Positions 4,648-13,815 of a stretch of 15,412 nt of DNA are shown here, in pieces. Position numbers and translations under genes: made by a program. A model generated the notes under the pieces. It did no database searches, was not told where the DNA came from, and was given only the letters and a program-made list of their open reading frames with translations. How positions within the stretch are numbered: the stretch's first letter is position 1; the number at the start of each line of letters is the position of its first letter. The stretch comes from Bacillota bacterium (GTDB lineage: Bacteria; Bacillota; Clostridia; Lachnospirales; Cellulosilyticaceae). The stretch lies in contig JAEXBC010000126.1 of the NCBI GenBank assembly GCA_023457875.1, forward strand, positions 1-15,412, in the 5' to 3' direction.

Positions 4648-6894
4648 TTATTCATCTACACTTGTATCTTCTGCATCCTCAGCTTCATCAGCGTCTATTT
4701 CCTCACGGAGTGTGACAAGGCTACCTTCTGCTTTATAGAATTCTTCCTCGGTCACAAATCTAAAGTCAATGGTTCTTGTAACGGTATCTGTCTTAATGAC
4801 CTGTACAAAAACCTTGTCACCTAGGCGGTAGATTTGTTTGCTATGCTCACCAATCCAGCGATGGCCTTCCTCATCATAGATGTAGTAGTCATCTGCCATT
4901 TCTGTTACATGGACTAAGCCCTCTACTGTGTTAGGAAGCTCTACATAGCAGCCCCAAGAGGTGGTACCTGTAATAGCCCCTTCGAACATTTGACCAATGA
5001 ACTGCTTCATATACTCAACCTTCTTAAGCTTGATGGTTTCTCTTTCCGCTTCATCTGCACGGCGCTCTCTCATTGAGCACTGTTTTGCTACATCTGGCAT
5101 ACGGTCAAATAGCTTAGCTTGTCTTTTGCCTTCTAATTCGTGGTGCAAATTGTATTTAATAATGCGGTGAATTTGAAGGTCTGGGTAACGACGAATAGGT
5201 GAGGTAAAGTGACAATAGTATTTGGCTGCAAGTCCAAAGTGACCGTTGCACTCTGCCGTGTATCTCGCTTGCTTCATAGAGCGAAGGAGCAGGTGGCTAA
5301 TAATGCTTTCCTCTGGTTTATCTTCAATCTCGGCTAATATCTTTTGCATATCCTTTGGGTGAACCTTGGTAGCTGCACCTTTTATGTGATAGCCAAAGTT
5401 ATTGATAAACTCGGTAAGGGCCAAAATCTTCTCTGGGTCTGGGTCCTCATGACTACGATATACAAAGGGCTTTTCTTGCCAGAAATAATCCTCTGCAATG
5501 GTTTCATTACATACCAGCATAAATTCTTCAATAATACGTGTGGCTACGTTGCGATCATATGGCTTCATTTCAAGAGGTGTTCCCTCTGAGTCTAAGATCA
5601 CCTTTGTTTCAGGGAAATCAAAGTCAATGGCGCCCCGTTTCATACGCTTCTTGCGAAGAATGGCAGCTAAGTCCTCCATTGTTTTAAACATAGGAATGAG
5701 ATCCTTGTAGCGCTCCTTAACCGCCTCATCCTCATCTAGCAAAATCTTCTTGACGTCGGTATAGGTCATACGCTCATCAATATTGATAACACTTTCTGTA
5801 ATTTCATGATTATGCACATTTCCATTTCCGTCAATTTCCATCATGCATGTCAGTGCCAAGCGGTCTGTATGGGCATTTAAAGAGCAAAGACCATTGCTGA
5901 GCTTATGTGGGATCATGGGAATAACTCGGTCTACAAGATAAATACTGGTGCCTCTTTCAAAAGCTTCCTTATCAAGAGGTGATTTTTCTTTTACATAATG
6001 GGTTACATCGGCAATGTGAACGCCTAGGCGATAGTTGCCACTTCCTAATTTTTCTATAGAAATGGCGTCGTCTAAATCCTTGGCATCTTCACCATCGATG
6101 GTGACCATCGGAATACTTCTTAAGTCATTACGTCCCCTCTTATCCTTGTCTGATACTTCATCAGGAATATGTTCGATTTCATCCATGACCTCCTTAGGAA
6201 ATTCCCTAGGTAGGTCGTACTGATAAATAATAGAGAGGATATCTACACCTGGGTCATTAACATGGCCTAGGATGGAAATGACTGCGCCTTCTGGGTTTCT
6301 TCTCTCCTGTGCCCAGTCTGTAATTCGAACAAGTACCTTGTGGCCAGTGACTGCTCCCTTGGAGGCCTTCTTGGGGATAAAAATATCTCTTGTATACTTT
6401 TGGTCATCTGGTACGACAAAGCCAAAGTTTTCACTTTCTTGATAGGTGCCCACAAGGCTCTCAGGGCCACGCTCAAGAATTTCAATAACCTCAGCCTCTG
6501 CTCTTCTCTCTGCTGTTTGCTGCTTAATAATACGACACATCACCCGATCCTTATGCATAGCGCCATTGACACTGGAAGCGGGGATAAAAATATCCTTTTC
6601 TTCTTCATCGAGTACCAAAAAGCCGAAGCCCTTTGGATGTCCTTGAAAGGTTCCTGATATCAAATTAAAGGTTTGTGGTATAGCATATTTACCGCGTTTG
6701 GTGCGGATAATTTTACCTGCCTGAATTAATTCACCTATAAGCTCTTCTAGCTCTTTTCGATCTGATGGTGGAACTTGTAGGACCATCATGAGTTCTTTAA
6801 TCTTCATGGGTACATAACTAGGGTTTTTCATCAATTCTAATATAACTGTTTTTCTTTTACTGGTTGTATTCATTTCTTCTTTCATGGTCATCAT
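4648..6894 (-). CDS. rnr: Ribonuclease R
   Basis: A 748-residue processive 3'-5' exoribonuclease of the RNase II/R family. It degrades structured RNA and, in characterised bacteria, defective mRNAs released by trans-translation. Domain order: a winged-helix at about 15-72, two cold-shock RNA-binding domains at about 80-145 and 148-210, the RNB catalytic domain from about 258 to 590, and an S1 domain at about 638-720. The catalytic metal-binding aspartates are visible in TIDGEDAKDLDDA (Asp267, 273, 275, 276). The C-terminal tail (about 724-748) is strongly acidic rather than lysine-rich. The start is uncertain: the ATG at 6894 has its purine-rich AAAAGAG directly abutting it, whereas the fourth-codon ATG at 6885 has it nine bases upstream and may be the true start. 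It lies between secG and smpB/ssrA, the common Firmicute neighbourhood, and has its own promoter and terminator. Confidence 0.98.
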   Translation of the reverse strand: MMTMKEEMNTTSKRKTVILELMKNPSYVPMKIKELMMVLQVPPSDRKELEELIGELIQAGKIIRTKRGKYAIPQTFNLISGTFQGHPKGFGFLVLDEEEKDIFIPASSVNGAMHKDRVMCRIIKQQTAERRAEAEVIEILERGPESLVGTYQESENFGFVVPDDQKYTRDIFIPKKASKGAVTGHKVLVRITDWAQERRNPEGAVISILGHVNDPGVDILSIIYQYDLPREFPKEVMDEIEHIPDEVSDKDKRGRNDLRSIPMVTIDGEDAKDLDDAISIEKLGSGNYRLGVHIADVTHYVKEKSPLDKEAFERGTSIYLVDRVIPMIPHKLSNGLCSLNAHTDRLALTCMMEIDGNGNVHNHEITESVINIDERMTYTDVKKILLDEDEAVKERYKDLIPMFKTMEDLAAILRKKRMKRGAIDFDFPETKVILDSEGTPLEMKPYDRNVATRIIEEFMLVCNETIAEDYFWQEKPFVYRSHEDPDPEKILALTEFINNFGYHIKGAATKVHPKDMQKILAEIEDKPEESIISHLLLRSMKQARYTAECNGHFGLAAKYYCHFTSPIRRYPDLQIHRIIKYNLHHELEGKRQAKLFDRMPDVAKQCSMRERRADEAERETIKLKKVEYMKQFIGQMFEGAITGTTSWGCYVELPNTVEGLVHVTEMADDYYIYDEEGHRWIGEHSKQIYRLGDKVFVQVIKTDTVTRTIDFRFVTEEEFYKAEGSLVTLREEIDADEAEDAEDTSVDE

Positions 6895-6912
6895 CTCTTT
6901 TCTTATAGCTAT

Positions 6913-6962
6913 CCCATATAGTATGGGGTAGTTGGTGATGTTTTATTACCATTATTATACCA
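6913..6962 (-). promoter_or_regulatory. rnr extended -10 promoter and leader hairpin
   Basis: TGGTATAAT (6962-6954, minus strand) is an extended -10 element about 60 bases upstream of rnr; the nearest -35-like TTGTAA is 19 bases away. Downstream in the leader, CCCATA and TATGGG (6927-6922 and 6918-6913) form a small 6-bp hairpin with a 3-base loop, about 20 bases before the start codon. Confidence 0.5.
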
Positions 6963-7018
6963 TGTTTAGACAAAATGATTACAAATTTCTTGTGATTATT
7001 TGCATTTTTCGCTTAATA

Positions 7019-7056
7019 TAAAAAAGCACCTTACAAGACGGTTCTTGTAAAGTGCT
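7019..7056 (-). terminator. Rho-independent terminator of secG
   Basis: In the minus-strand transcript AGCACUUUACAAGA pairs with UCUUGUAAGGUGCU (arms 7056-7043 and 7038-7025), giving 14 bp with one U-G and a 4-base loop, followed by a U-run. It lies only a few bases beyond the secG stop. Confidence 0.88.
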
Positions 7057-7061
7057 CTCTA

Positions 7062-7493
7062 TTAATTTGCTGGTGCTTCTGAAGCTGGGGCATCAGTAGC
7101 TGGAGCTTCTGATGGATTAACTTCGATATTTGCCTCTGGGATGGCATCTGGGCTTACCTCAATATTTGTGGTGCCATCTTCGTTAGTTGTTTGATTGGTT
7201 ACTGTTGAAGGTACAACAAGTTCTTGCTTTGTGCCACCTTTTGGTGCTGAAGGAAGAAACATTAAAATAAAAGCTGAAACAACTAATGCTGCTGCTGTAA
7301 TCTTTGTCCACTTTTCGAATTTACCTTCTAAAGAATGTTTTTTGTTTTTATTCCAGTAGGAATCACCGCTTGTCCCTGACCCACCAATTGAACCAAGTCC
7401 TGCAGATTTCCCTTCTTGAAGTAAAACAACAACTGTAACTGCAACTGATGCAACTAAAAAAATAACAATTAGAATTATTCTAAGTATTTCCAT
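7062..7493 (-). CDS. secG: Preprotein translocase subunit SecG with long C-terminal tail
   Basis: SecG is an accessory subunit of the SecYEG channel in the cytoplasmic membrane. The first 81 residues are a normal SecG: a first membrane helix at about 3-25, the conserved loop QEGKSAGLGSIGG (26-38), and a second membrane helix at about 64-81. Most SecG proteins end near there, at 70-85 residues. This one continues for 62 residues (82-143) of low-complexity sequence rich in Pro, Ala, Thr, Glu and Asn, with two NIEVxP copies and SEAPA repeats. By known SecG topology the tail would face outside. The start ATG 7493-7491 follows GAGGAGG by nine bases. It sits upstream of rnr, with its own promoter and terminator. 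Confidence 0.95.
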   Translation of the reverse strand: MEILRIILIVIFLVASVAVTVVVLLQEGKSAGLGSIGGSGTSGDSYWNKNKKHSLEGKFEKWTKITAAALVVSAFILMFLPSAPKGGTKQELVVPSTVTNQTTNEDGTTNIEVSPDAIPEANIEVNPSEAPATDAPASEAPAN

Positions 7494-7538
7494 ACTCTAA
7501 AGCCTCCTCAAAACCATATGGTATACACATCTTTTCTC

Positions 7539-7567
7539 ATCATATCAGATGTTCATCAAAAAATCAA
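7539..7567 (-). promoter_or_regulatory. secG promoter
   Basis: -35 TTGATT (7562-7567) and -10 TATGAT (7539-7544), the latter in an extended TGA context, are separated by 17 bases on the minus strand, about 45 bases upstream of secG. The -35 lies inside the terminator hairpin of the preceding gene. A 10-bp palindrome ACCATATGGT (7513-7522) falls in the leader. Confidence 0.55.
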
Positions 7568-7592
7568 TAAGCTTCATCTCAACTTATTGATT
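7558..7592 (-). terminator. Terminator downstream of the YIP1-like gene
   Basis: AATCAATAAG and CTTATTGATT (arms 7583-7592 and 7562-7571 read on the minus strand) form a 10-bp stem with an 11-base loop followed by a T6 run, 46 bases after the stop of the YIP1-like gene. The stem is AT-rich, so it may be of moderate strength. Confidence 0.7.
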
Positions 7593-7637
7593 TTTCTACT
7601 TTTCTATTTATTTTTTGCAGCGAGCTACTACTGAAAT

Positions 7638-8402
7638 TTATCTAGCAAATAAAATCATACAACCTATGGTAATCAGTTCAAAAATGCTACATACCATAAT
7701 GGCTTTTTTGGTGCTGACATGGGTTAAAATTTTGTAACCTATAATCATGTAAATAAAGCGTAGTGCTTCTCCTAAAGAGAGCCCAAGTGTAATGCTTGAA
7801 AGCTTTGAGGAAGCCGCTAGGGCTTCTGCACTGAAGAAGCTTCCTACGTTTAAAACAGTACGGCTCACACCAAGCATATTTGCTGCAAGGTTATCAATGA
7901 CCTGAACGCCCAAATAAACGTTATAGCATACTAGCATCATGGTGAAAAGTGATGCAAATTTACATTTATCCTTTGCAATCGCTTTAAGAATTTGAAGGAT
8001 GATGGTGAGAATAAAGACACTAAAGAAGATACCAATCACGCTTACTAAGCCACTGACAACCAATTTCACCATATACTGTTGGTGAATCATATCTTCCTCA
8101 ACCCCACCTGTTCTTAACATATCATAAGCCAGTTGTCTAATACTTGGATTAGCATGCTGTAAGAACAGCGTTAATATGGTAAATACAAGTATGCCCACAA
8201 CAGCAACGCTCATACCTCTAACAGGCTCATGTTCAAAGTTTTCTTCCATCATCTTAGTGGGTGCAATCATACTATTTATAAAGTGCTTATACCATGGTGT
8301 CCTTACCCTTGTTTCTTCTTCTATCAAACGCTCACGGTCAACAACCGCAAACCCGCCATCCATGGCGTCTCTTACTGGTACTTCCTGTTCTAACTCGCTC
8401 AT
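7638..8402 (-). CDS. YIP1-family integral membrane protein
   Basis: A 254-residue protein with a hydrophilic acidic N-terminus (1-60) and about five hydrophobic segments at roughly 64-82, 113-140, 150-170, 203-226 and 232-252. The layout, the short WYKHFINSMIAPTKMM block before the first membrane segment, and the YNVYLG block at 160-165 resemble bacterial YIP1-domain proteins, whose function is not established. ATG 8402-8400 follows GGGAGG by eight bases. It lies between eno and secG and ends in its own terminator. Two TATAAT-like boxes occur upstream, but no complete promoter was found. Assignment to YIP1 is by overall resemblance; that it is a polytopic membrane protein is secure. Confidence 0.75.
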   Translation of the reverse strand: MSELEQEVPVRDAMDGGFAVVDRERLIEEETRVRTPWYKHFINSMIAPTKMMEENFEHEPVRGMSVAVVGILVFTILTLFLQHANPSIRQLAYDMLRTGGVEEDMIHQQYMVKLVVSGLVSVIGIFFSVFILTIILQILKAIAKDKCKFASLFTMMLVCYNVYLGVQVIDNLAANMLGVSRTVLNVGSFFSAEALAASSKLSSITLGLSLGEALRFIYMIIGYKILTHVSTKKAIMVCSIFELITIGCMILFAR

Positions 8403-8587
8403 TTGTCTTTCCTCCCGTAACTATATGTAAACTATTATATGATACTCCCTCTATTTCTTCTATAAAACAAATATCATTATAACCCTCATCTAACTATCTT
8501 TCCACTTTTTTTATATAAATTTTATTCTTTATAAAGATGTTATTCATACTATTTTATATTCTACTACATAAAAGTGTATATTTTATG

Positions 8588-8617
8588 AAAGGGATTATTG
8601 CAAAGTGCAATAACCCC
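8588..8617 (-). terminator. Terminator of eno
   Basis: GGGGTTATTGCA and TGCAATAATCCC (arms 8617-8606 and 8602-8591, minus strand) pair over 12 bp including one G-U, with a 3-base loop, followed by TTTCAT. It starts 17 bases after the eno stop. The T-run is short. Confidence 0.75.
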
Positions 8618-8633
8618 TTATTTTATTTAATGC

Positions 8634-9953
<1,320 letters not shown>

Positions 9954-10021
9954 TCATACCTCCCTTATGTTCATTTGTCCCACGTATTTTTACCAATCTC
10001 TGCGCCGTTTATTCACCTTAA

Positions 10022-10050
10022 ATTATCCTCTCCCATAGACCAGTTGTCAA
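10022..10050 (-). promoter_or_regulatory. eno promoter
   Basis: A perfect -35 TTGACA (10045-10050) and a near-consensus -10 GATAAT (10022-10027) are separated by 17 bases on the minus strand. The -35 begins within about ten bases of the gpmI terminator stem. The leader to the eno start is about 65 bases. This is the best sigma-A promoter in the window. Confidence 0.8.
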
Positions 10051-10053
10051 ATA

Positions 10054-10102
10054 CTAAAAAGCACATGAATCATCTTTTAATAAAGATCTCTTCATGTGCT
10101 TT
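10054..10102 (-). terminator. Terminator of gpmI
   Basis: AAAGCACATGAA pairs perfectly with TTCATGTGCTTT (arms 10102-10091 and 10069-10058), and the loop carries a second short stem (ATCTTT with AAAGAT), making an extended hairpin followed by T residues. It begins ten bases after the gpmI stop. Confidence 0.9.
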
Positions 10103-10111
10103 ATTAGCGTA

Positions 10112-11644
10112 TTATTTTACTAATAAGGACTGGCCAGTCATTTCTGCTGGTATTTCCATTCCCATCATTTCAAGTAGAGTTGGCGCAATATCTGCAAGCT
10201 TGCCACCTTCTTTAAGGGTAACACCCTCTTTGTAATTCACTAAGACAAATGGAACTGGATTAGTAGTATGCGCTGTAAAAGGCTCATGGTTTGTATAATC
10301 CATCATTTGCTCAGCATTTCCGTGATCTGCACAGATAAAGGCATAACCATTGGTTTCTTCAATGGCAGTAATCACCTTACCAACGGCTGTATCCACTGCT
10401 TCTATTGCAGCTTTTGCTGCTTGTAAGTCACCGGTATGGCCTACCATATCTGGATTAGCAAAGTTACAAATAATCACATCATACTTGCCACTACGAATCG
10501 CTGCATCTAATTTGTCTGAAACCTCTGGAACGCTCATCTCTGGCTGCAAATCATAGGTTGCCACTTTAGGAGATGGGACAAGAATTCTATCTTCTCCTTC
10601 ATTAGGATCCTCTTCTCCACCATTAAAGAAGAAGGTTACATGGGCATACTTTTCAGTTTCAGCAATACGAAGCTGGGTTTTGCCGTTTTTAGCTAAGTAT
10701 TCACCAAAGGTGTTTGTAAGCTCTTCTGGCAAGAAGCAAACTTCAGCATTTGGAATGGTAATGTCGTATTGTGTAAAGGTTGTAAAGTTCACACCGATTC
10801 TTTCTCTTTTGAACCCATCAAACTCTGGATCACAAAATACTCTTGTCATCTCACGAGCACGGTCTGGTCTAAAATTGAAAAATACTACAGCATCTTCTTT
10901 GTTGATGGTAACGGGTTTGCCATTATCTTCAATAACAGTTGGAATAACAAATTCATCGTTTACGTCCTTAGCATAAGAATCTGCAATCACTTGTACTGGA
11001 TCAGCCGCCACTTCACCTATTCCAAGTGCAATTGCATTATATGCCTTTTCTACACGATCCCATCTATTATCCCTGTCCATTGCGTAATAACGCCCTGACA
11101 CTGATGCTACTTTACCTACACCTATTTCCTTTGTTTTTGCAACTAAAGCTTCCATGAAACCTTTTGCTGAGGTAGGTGGTGTATCTCTACCATCTAGAAA
11201 AGCATGAATATATACTTTCTCTAAACCTTCTTTTTTTGCCATTTCAATGAGTCCATAAAGATGCTCGATATGGCTATGCACGCCACCATCTGATAAAAGG
11301 CCAAACAAATGAAGGGCGCTATTATTGGCTTTACAAATAGCCATTGCATTGACTAATGCAGGATTTTTGAAGAAGTCACCATCTTGAATAGCTTTAGTAA
11401 TACTGGTTAATTGTTGATATACAACACGACCAGCGCCCATATTGAGGTGTCCTACTTCAGAGTTACCCATTTGTCCATCTGGAAGACCTACTGCCATACC
11501 ACTTGCATAACCTTTTACTGTGGGATACTTCTCCATAATCCTATCAAGATTTGGCTTGTTTGCACCATAAACTGCATTGGCCTCATGATTTTCATTAATC
11601 CCAAATCCATCAAGAATAAGTAATAATGTGGTTTGTTTACTCAT
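10112..11644 (-). CDS. gpmI: 2,3-bisphosphoglycerate-independent phosphoglycerate mutase
   Basis: A 510-residue Mn-dependent mutase of the alkaline-phosphatase superfamily that interconverts 3- and 2-phosphoglycerate. Asp12 (LILDGFG) and the phospho-accepting Ser62 (QMGNSEVGH) are both at the positions known for the Geobacillus enzyme. DGRDTPP, SDGGVHSH, NPDMVGHTG, CADHGNAEQ and the final AHTTNPVP histidine supply the remaining substrate and metal sites. The start is ATG 11644-11642, with AGGAG eight bases upstream. The frame stays open 19 codons further to an ATG at 11701, but that extension overlaps the end of tpiA and lacks a ribosome-binding site. The gene is 34 bases after tpiA and ends in a strong terminator, so it closes the pgk-tpiA-gpmI transcript. 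Confidence 0.99.
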   Translation of the reverse strand: MSKQTTLLLILDGFGINENHEANAVYGANKPNLDRIMEKYPTVKGYASGMAVGLPDGQMGNSEVGHLNMGAGRVVYQQLTSITKAIQDGDFFKNPALVNAMAICKANNSALHLFGLLSDGGVHSHIEHLYGLIEMAKKEGLEKVYIHAFLDGRDTPPTSAKGFMEALVAKTKEIGVGKVASVSGRYYAMDRDNRWDRVEKAYNAIALGIGEVAADPVQVIADSYAKDVNDEFVIPTVIEDNGKPVTINKEDAVVFFNFRPDRAREMTRVFCDPEFDGFKRERIGVNFTTFTQYDITIPNAEVCFLPEELTNTFGEYLAKNGKTQLRIAETEKYAHVTFFFNGGEEDPNEGEDRILVPSPKVATYDLQPEMSVPEVSDKLDAAIRSGKYDVIICNFANPDMVGHTGDLQAAKAAIEAVDTAVGKVITAIEETNGYAFICADHGNAEQMMDYTNHEPFTAHTTNPVPFVLVNYKEGVTLKEGGKLADIAPTLLEMMGMEIPAEMTGQSLLVK

Positions 11645-11678
11645 TTTTGTTCTCCTATCTTGAAGCTTAAATGACCTC

Positions 11679-12422
11679 TTAATAATTAACGATTGAAGCA
11701 AATTCTGGTTTTAATGAAGCGCCACCAACGAGTCCACCATCAATGTTACCCATATTGAAAAGTTCATTGGCATTACCAGCATTTACAGAACCGCCGTATT
11801 GTACACGTACTTCATCTGCAACTTCTTTGCCATAAACTTCAGCAACAACTTCTCTGATTGCTTTACATACTTCTTCAGCTTGAGCAGAAGTAGCTGTTTT
11901 TCCTGTTCCAATTGCCCAGATTGGTTCATAGGCAATAACAACTTTTTTAGCATCCTCTGGTTTTACATCCTTAAGTGCTACCTTAGTTTGAAGACGTACA
12001 AGGTCGATTGTGATGCCTTGTTCTCTTTCTTCTAAGCTTTCACCTACACAAAGAATAGGCACTAAGTTATGCTCGATTGCTTTTAATACTTTTTTGTTCA
12101 CTGTTACATCAGTCTCTGCAAAGTATTGTCTTCTTTCAGAGTGACCAATGATGACATATTTTACGCCAAGTTCTACAAGCATATCAGGTGCGATTTCACC
12201 TGTGTAAGCGCCGCTTTCTTCAAAGTACATATTTTGTGCACCTACAGCGATGTTTGTTCCTTTTACTGCATCAAGTACAGCTGGAAGACATACGAAAGGT
12301 GGGCAAAATACAACGTCTACATTTGTTGTATTCACTTGATCTTTTAACTGGGCAACAAGTTCTACTGCTTTAGCTGGTGTCATGTTCATTTTCCAGTTAC
12401 CAGCAACGATTTTTTTACGCAT
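11679..12422 (-). CDS. tpiA: Triosephosphate isomerase
   Basis: A 247-residue TIM-barrel enzyme that interconverts dihydroxyacetone phosphate and glyceraldehyde 3-phosphate. Catalytic residues are Lys11 (GNWKMN), His94 (IIGHSERR) and Glu166 ([13 protein letters not shown]). The flexible loop-6 segment (170-177) and the phosphate-binding YGGSV and GGLVGGASL blocks near the C-terminus are intact. ATG 12422-12420 has GGGAG nine bases upstream. It lies 30 bases after pgk and 34 before gpmI with no terminator in either gap, so these three genes are most likely co-transcribed. Confidence 0.99.
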   Translation of the reverse strand: MRKKIVAGNWKMNMTPAKAVELVAQLKDQVNTTNVDVVFCPPFVCLPAVLDAVKGTNIAVGAQNMYFEESGAYTGEIAPDMLVELGVKYVIIGHSERRQYFAETDVTVNKKVLKAIEHNLVPILCVGESLEEREQGITIDLVRLQTKVALKDVKPEDAKKVVIAYEPIWAIGTGKTATSAQAEEVCKAIREVVAEVYGKEVADEVRVQYGGSVNAGNANELFNMGNIDGGLVGGASLKPEFASIVNY

Positions 12423-12452
12423 CTAAAAACACTCCCTTAGTTTAGTTGTATA

Positions 12453-13667
12453 CTATTTATTATCAGCTGCTGCTACACCTGGAAGTTCTTTACCTTCTAA
12501 GAACTCAAGAGATGCACCACCACCAGTTGAGATGTGGCTCATTTTATCAGCAAAGCCAAGACGTTTTACAGCATTTACAGAGTCTCCTCCACCTACTACT
12601 GTTGTTGCGCCTTGAAGTTCTGCTACTGCAGCACATACTGCAAGTGTACCTTCTGCAAAGTTAGCAAATTCGAATACACCCATTGGTCCATTCCATACAA
12701 CTGTTTTAGCATCAGCTAAGGCAGCTTTGTAAAGTTCGATGGTTTTTGGTCCAATGTCAAAGCCTGAAAAGCCAGCTTCGATTGTATCTACTACAGCTTT
12801 TTCTGTATCATTAGAGAATTCTTTACCTACAACGTGGTCAACTGGAAGTAAAAGCTTAACGCCTTTAGCTTCTGCTTTTTTAACCATTTCTAAAGCGTAA
12901 TCCATTTTGTCAGCTTCTAATAAAGAGTTACCAACTTCTTGGCCTTGTGCTTTAAGGAAGGTATAAGCCATACCACCACCGATGATAAGTGTATCTACTT
13001 TTTCAAGAAGATTGTTGATAACAGCAATTTTATCAGATACTTTAGCACCACCAAGAATGGCTACAAATGGGCGAACTGGTTTTTCTACAGCTTCTCCTAA
13101 GAATTTGATTTCTTTTTGCATTAAGTAACCCACAACGTTTTCTTTAGTGAATTTTGTTACACCAACGTTTGAGCAGTGTGCACGGTGAGCTGTACCGAAA
13201 GCATCGTTAACAAATACTTCATTATCGCAAAGTGCAGCAAGTTCTTTTGCATAAGCTGCAGCATTGTCATCTTTACCGTATTTTGTTTCTTCCGCTCTGT
13301 AACGTGTGTTTTGAAGTAATAATACTTCACCTGGTTGAAGACTTGCTGCAACCTTTTGTGTTTCTTCACCTGTTACTTTAGCATCATCAACAAATTTAAC
13401 TGTTAAACCTAATCTTTCAGAAAGAGCTGTTGCAACTGGAGCAAGTGAAAGTTCTGGAACAGCTTCTCCTTTTGGTTTACCAAGATGTGAGCAAAGAATA
13501 ACTTTTGCGCCTTGATCTAATAATTTTTTGATAGTTGGGATAGCACCATCAATACGGTTATAGTTTTGGATAACGCCTTCTTTTAAAGGTACATTGAAGT
13601 CACAACGAACAAGTACTTTTTTACCTTGAAGATTTGTTAAATCATCTACAGTTTTTTTGTTTAACAT
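12453..13667 (-). CDS. pgk: Phosphoglycerate kinase
   Basis: A 404-residue two-domain kinase that makes ATP from 1,3-bisphosphoglycerate. The N-terminal substrate domain shows VRCDFNVPL (19-27, with Asp23 and Asn25), NRID (37-40) and the SHLGKPKG block at 60-67. The C-terminal nucleotide domain has [30 protein letters not shown] and the GGGDS loop. Length is normal for the family. ATG 13667-13665 has AAAGGAG seven bases upstream. Between gap and this gene lie a strong terminator-like hairpin and two tandem 15-base repeats. No complete promoter is visible upstream, so expression probably depends on partial readthrough or on RNA processing. Confidence 0.99.
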   Translation of the reverse strand: MLNKKTVDDLTNLQGKKVLVRCDFNVPLKEGVIQNYNRIDGAIPTIKKLLDQGAKVILCSHLGKPKGEAVPELSLAPVATALSERLGLTVKFVDDAKVTGEETQKVAASLQPGEVLLLQNTRYRAEETKYGKDDNAAAYAKELAALCDNEVFVNDAFGTAHRAHCSNVGVTKFTKENVVGYLMQKEIKFLGEAVEKPVRPFVAILGGAKVSDKIAVINNLLEKVDTLIIGGGMAYTFLKAQGQEVGNSLLEADKMDYALEMVKKAEAKGVKLLLPVDHVVGKEFSNDTEKAVVDTIEAGFSGFDIGPKTIELYKAALADAKTVVWNGPMGVFEFANFAEGTLAVCAAVAELQGATTVVGGGDSVNAVKRLGFADKMSHISTGGGASLEFLEGKELPGVAAADNK

Positions 13668-13691
13668 GAGATTACTCCTTTCAAATTTAAA

Positions 13692-13721
13692 TGCTTTTAT
13701 TTAAATTGCTTTTATTTAAAT
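13692..13721. repeat. Tandem 15-bp direct repeat upstream of pgk
   Basis: Two perfect adjacent copies of TGCTTTTATTTAAAT occupy 13692-13706 and 13707-13721, and further copies of the ATTTAAA palindrome flank them. They lie in the pgk leader, 25-55 bases upstream of its start codon. They may be a slippage duplication or may separate the terminator from the pgk ribosome-binding site. Confidence 0.85.
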
Positions 13722-13741
13722 TGACTTTATCATAAACACCT

Positions 13742-13783
13742 AAAAAGGTCCGGTCCTATAAGTCTAACCTACAAGACCGGACC
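13742..13783 (-). terminator. Terminator-like hairpin between gap and pgk
   Basis: GGTCCGGTC and GACCGGACC (arms 13783-13775 and 13755-13747, minus strand) form a perfect 9-bp, GC-rich stem with a 19-base loop followed by TTTTT. It is 33 bases beyond the gap stop. Its position inside the glycolytic run suggests attenuation or 3'-end protection that keeps gap mRNA above pgk-tpiA-gpmI mRNA. Confidence 0.85.
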
Positions 13784-13815
13784 CTGATAGGATCTTATAC
13801 TTACTTAGAATTTAA

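Noticed and set aside
4372..6657. Several plus-strand open frames opposite the amidase and rnr genes
   Set aside because: They are shadows of strong minus-strand genes, with no plausible starts or recognisable domains.
11645..11701. 19-codon N-terminal extension of gpmI
   Set aside because: It overlaps the end of tpiA and lacks a ribosome-binding site, whereas ATG 11644 has AGGAG and matches the family start.
10769..12719. Plus-strand open frames opposite gpmI, tpiA and pgk, some Cys- or Leu-rich
   Set aside because: Their odd composition is the antisense of conserved glycolytic codons; no ribosome-binding sites or family matches are seen.
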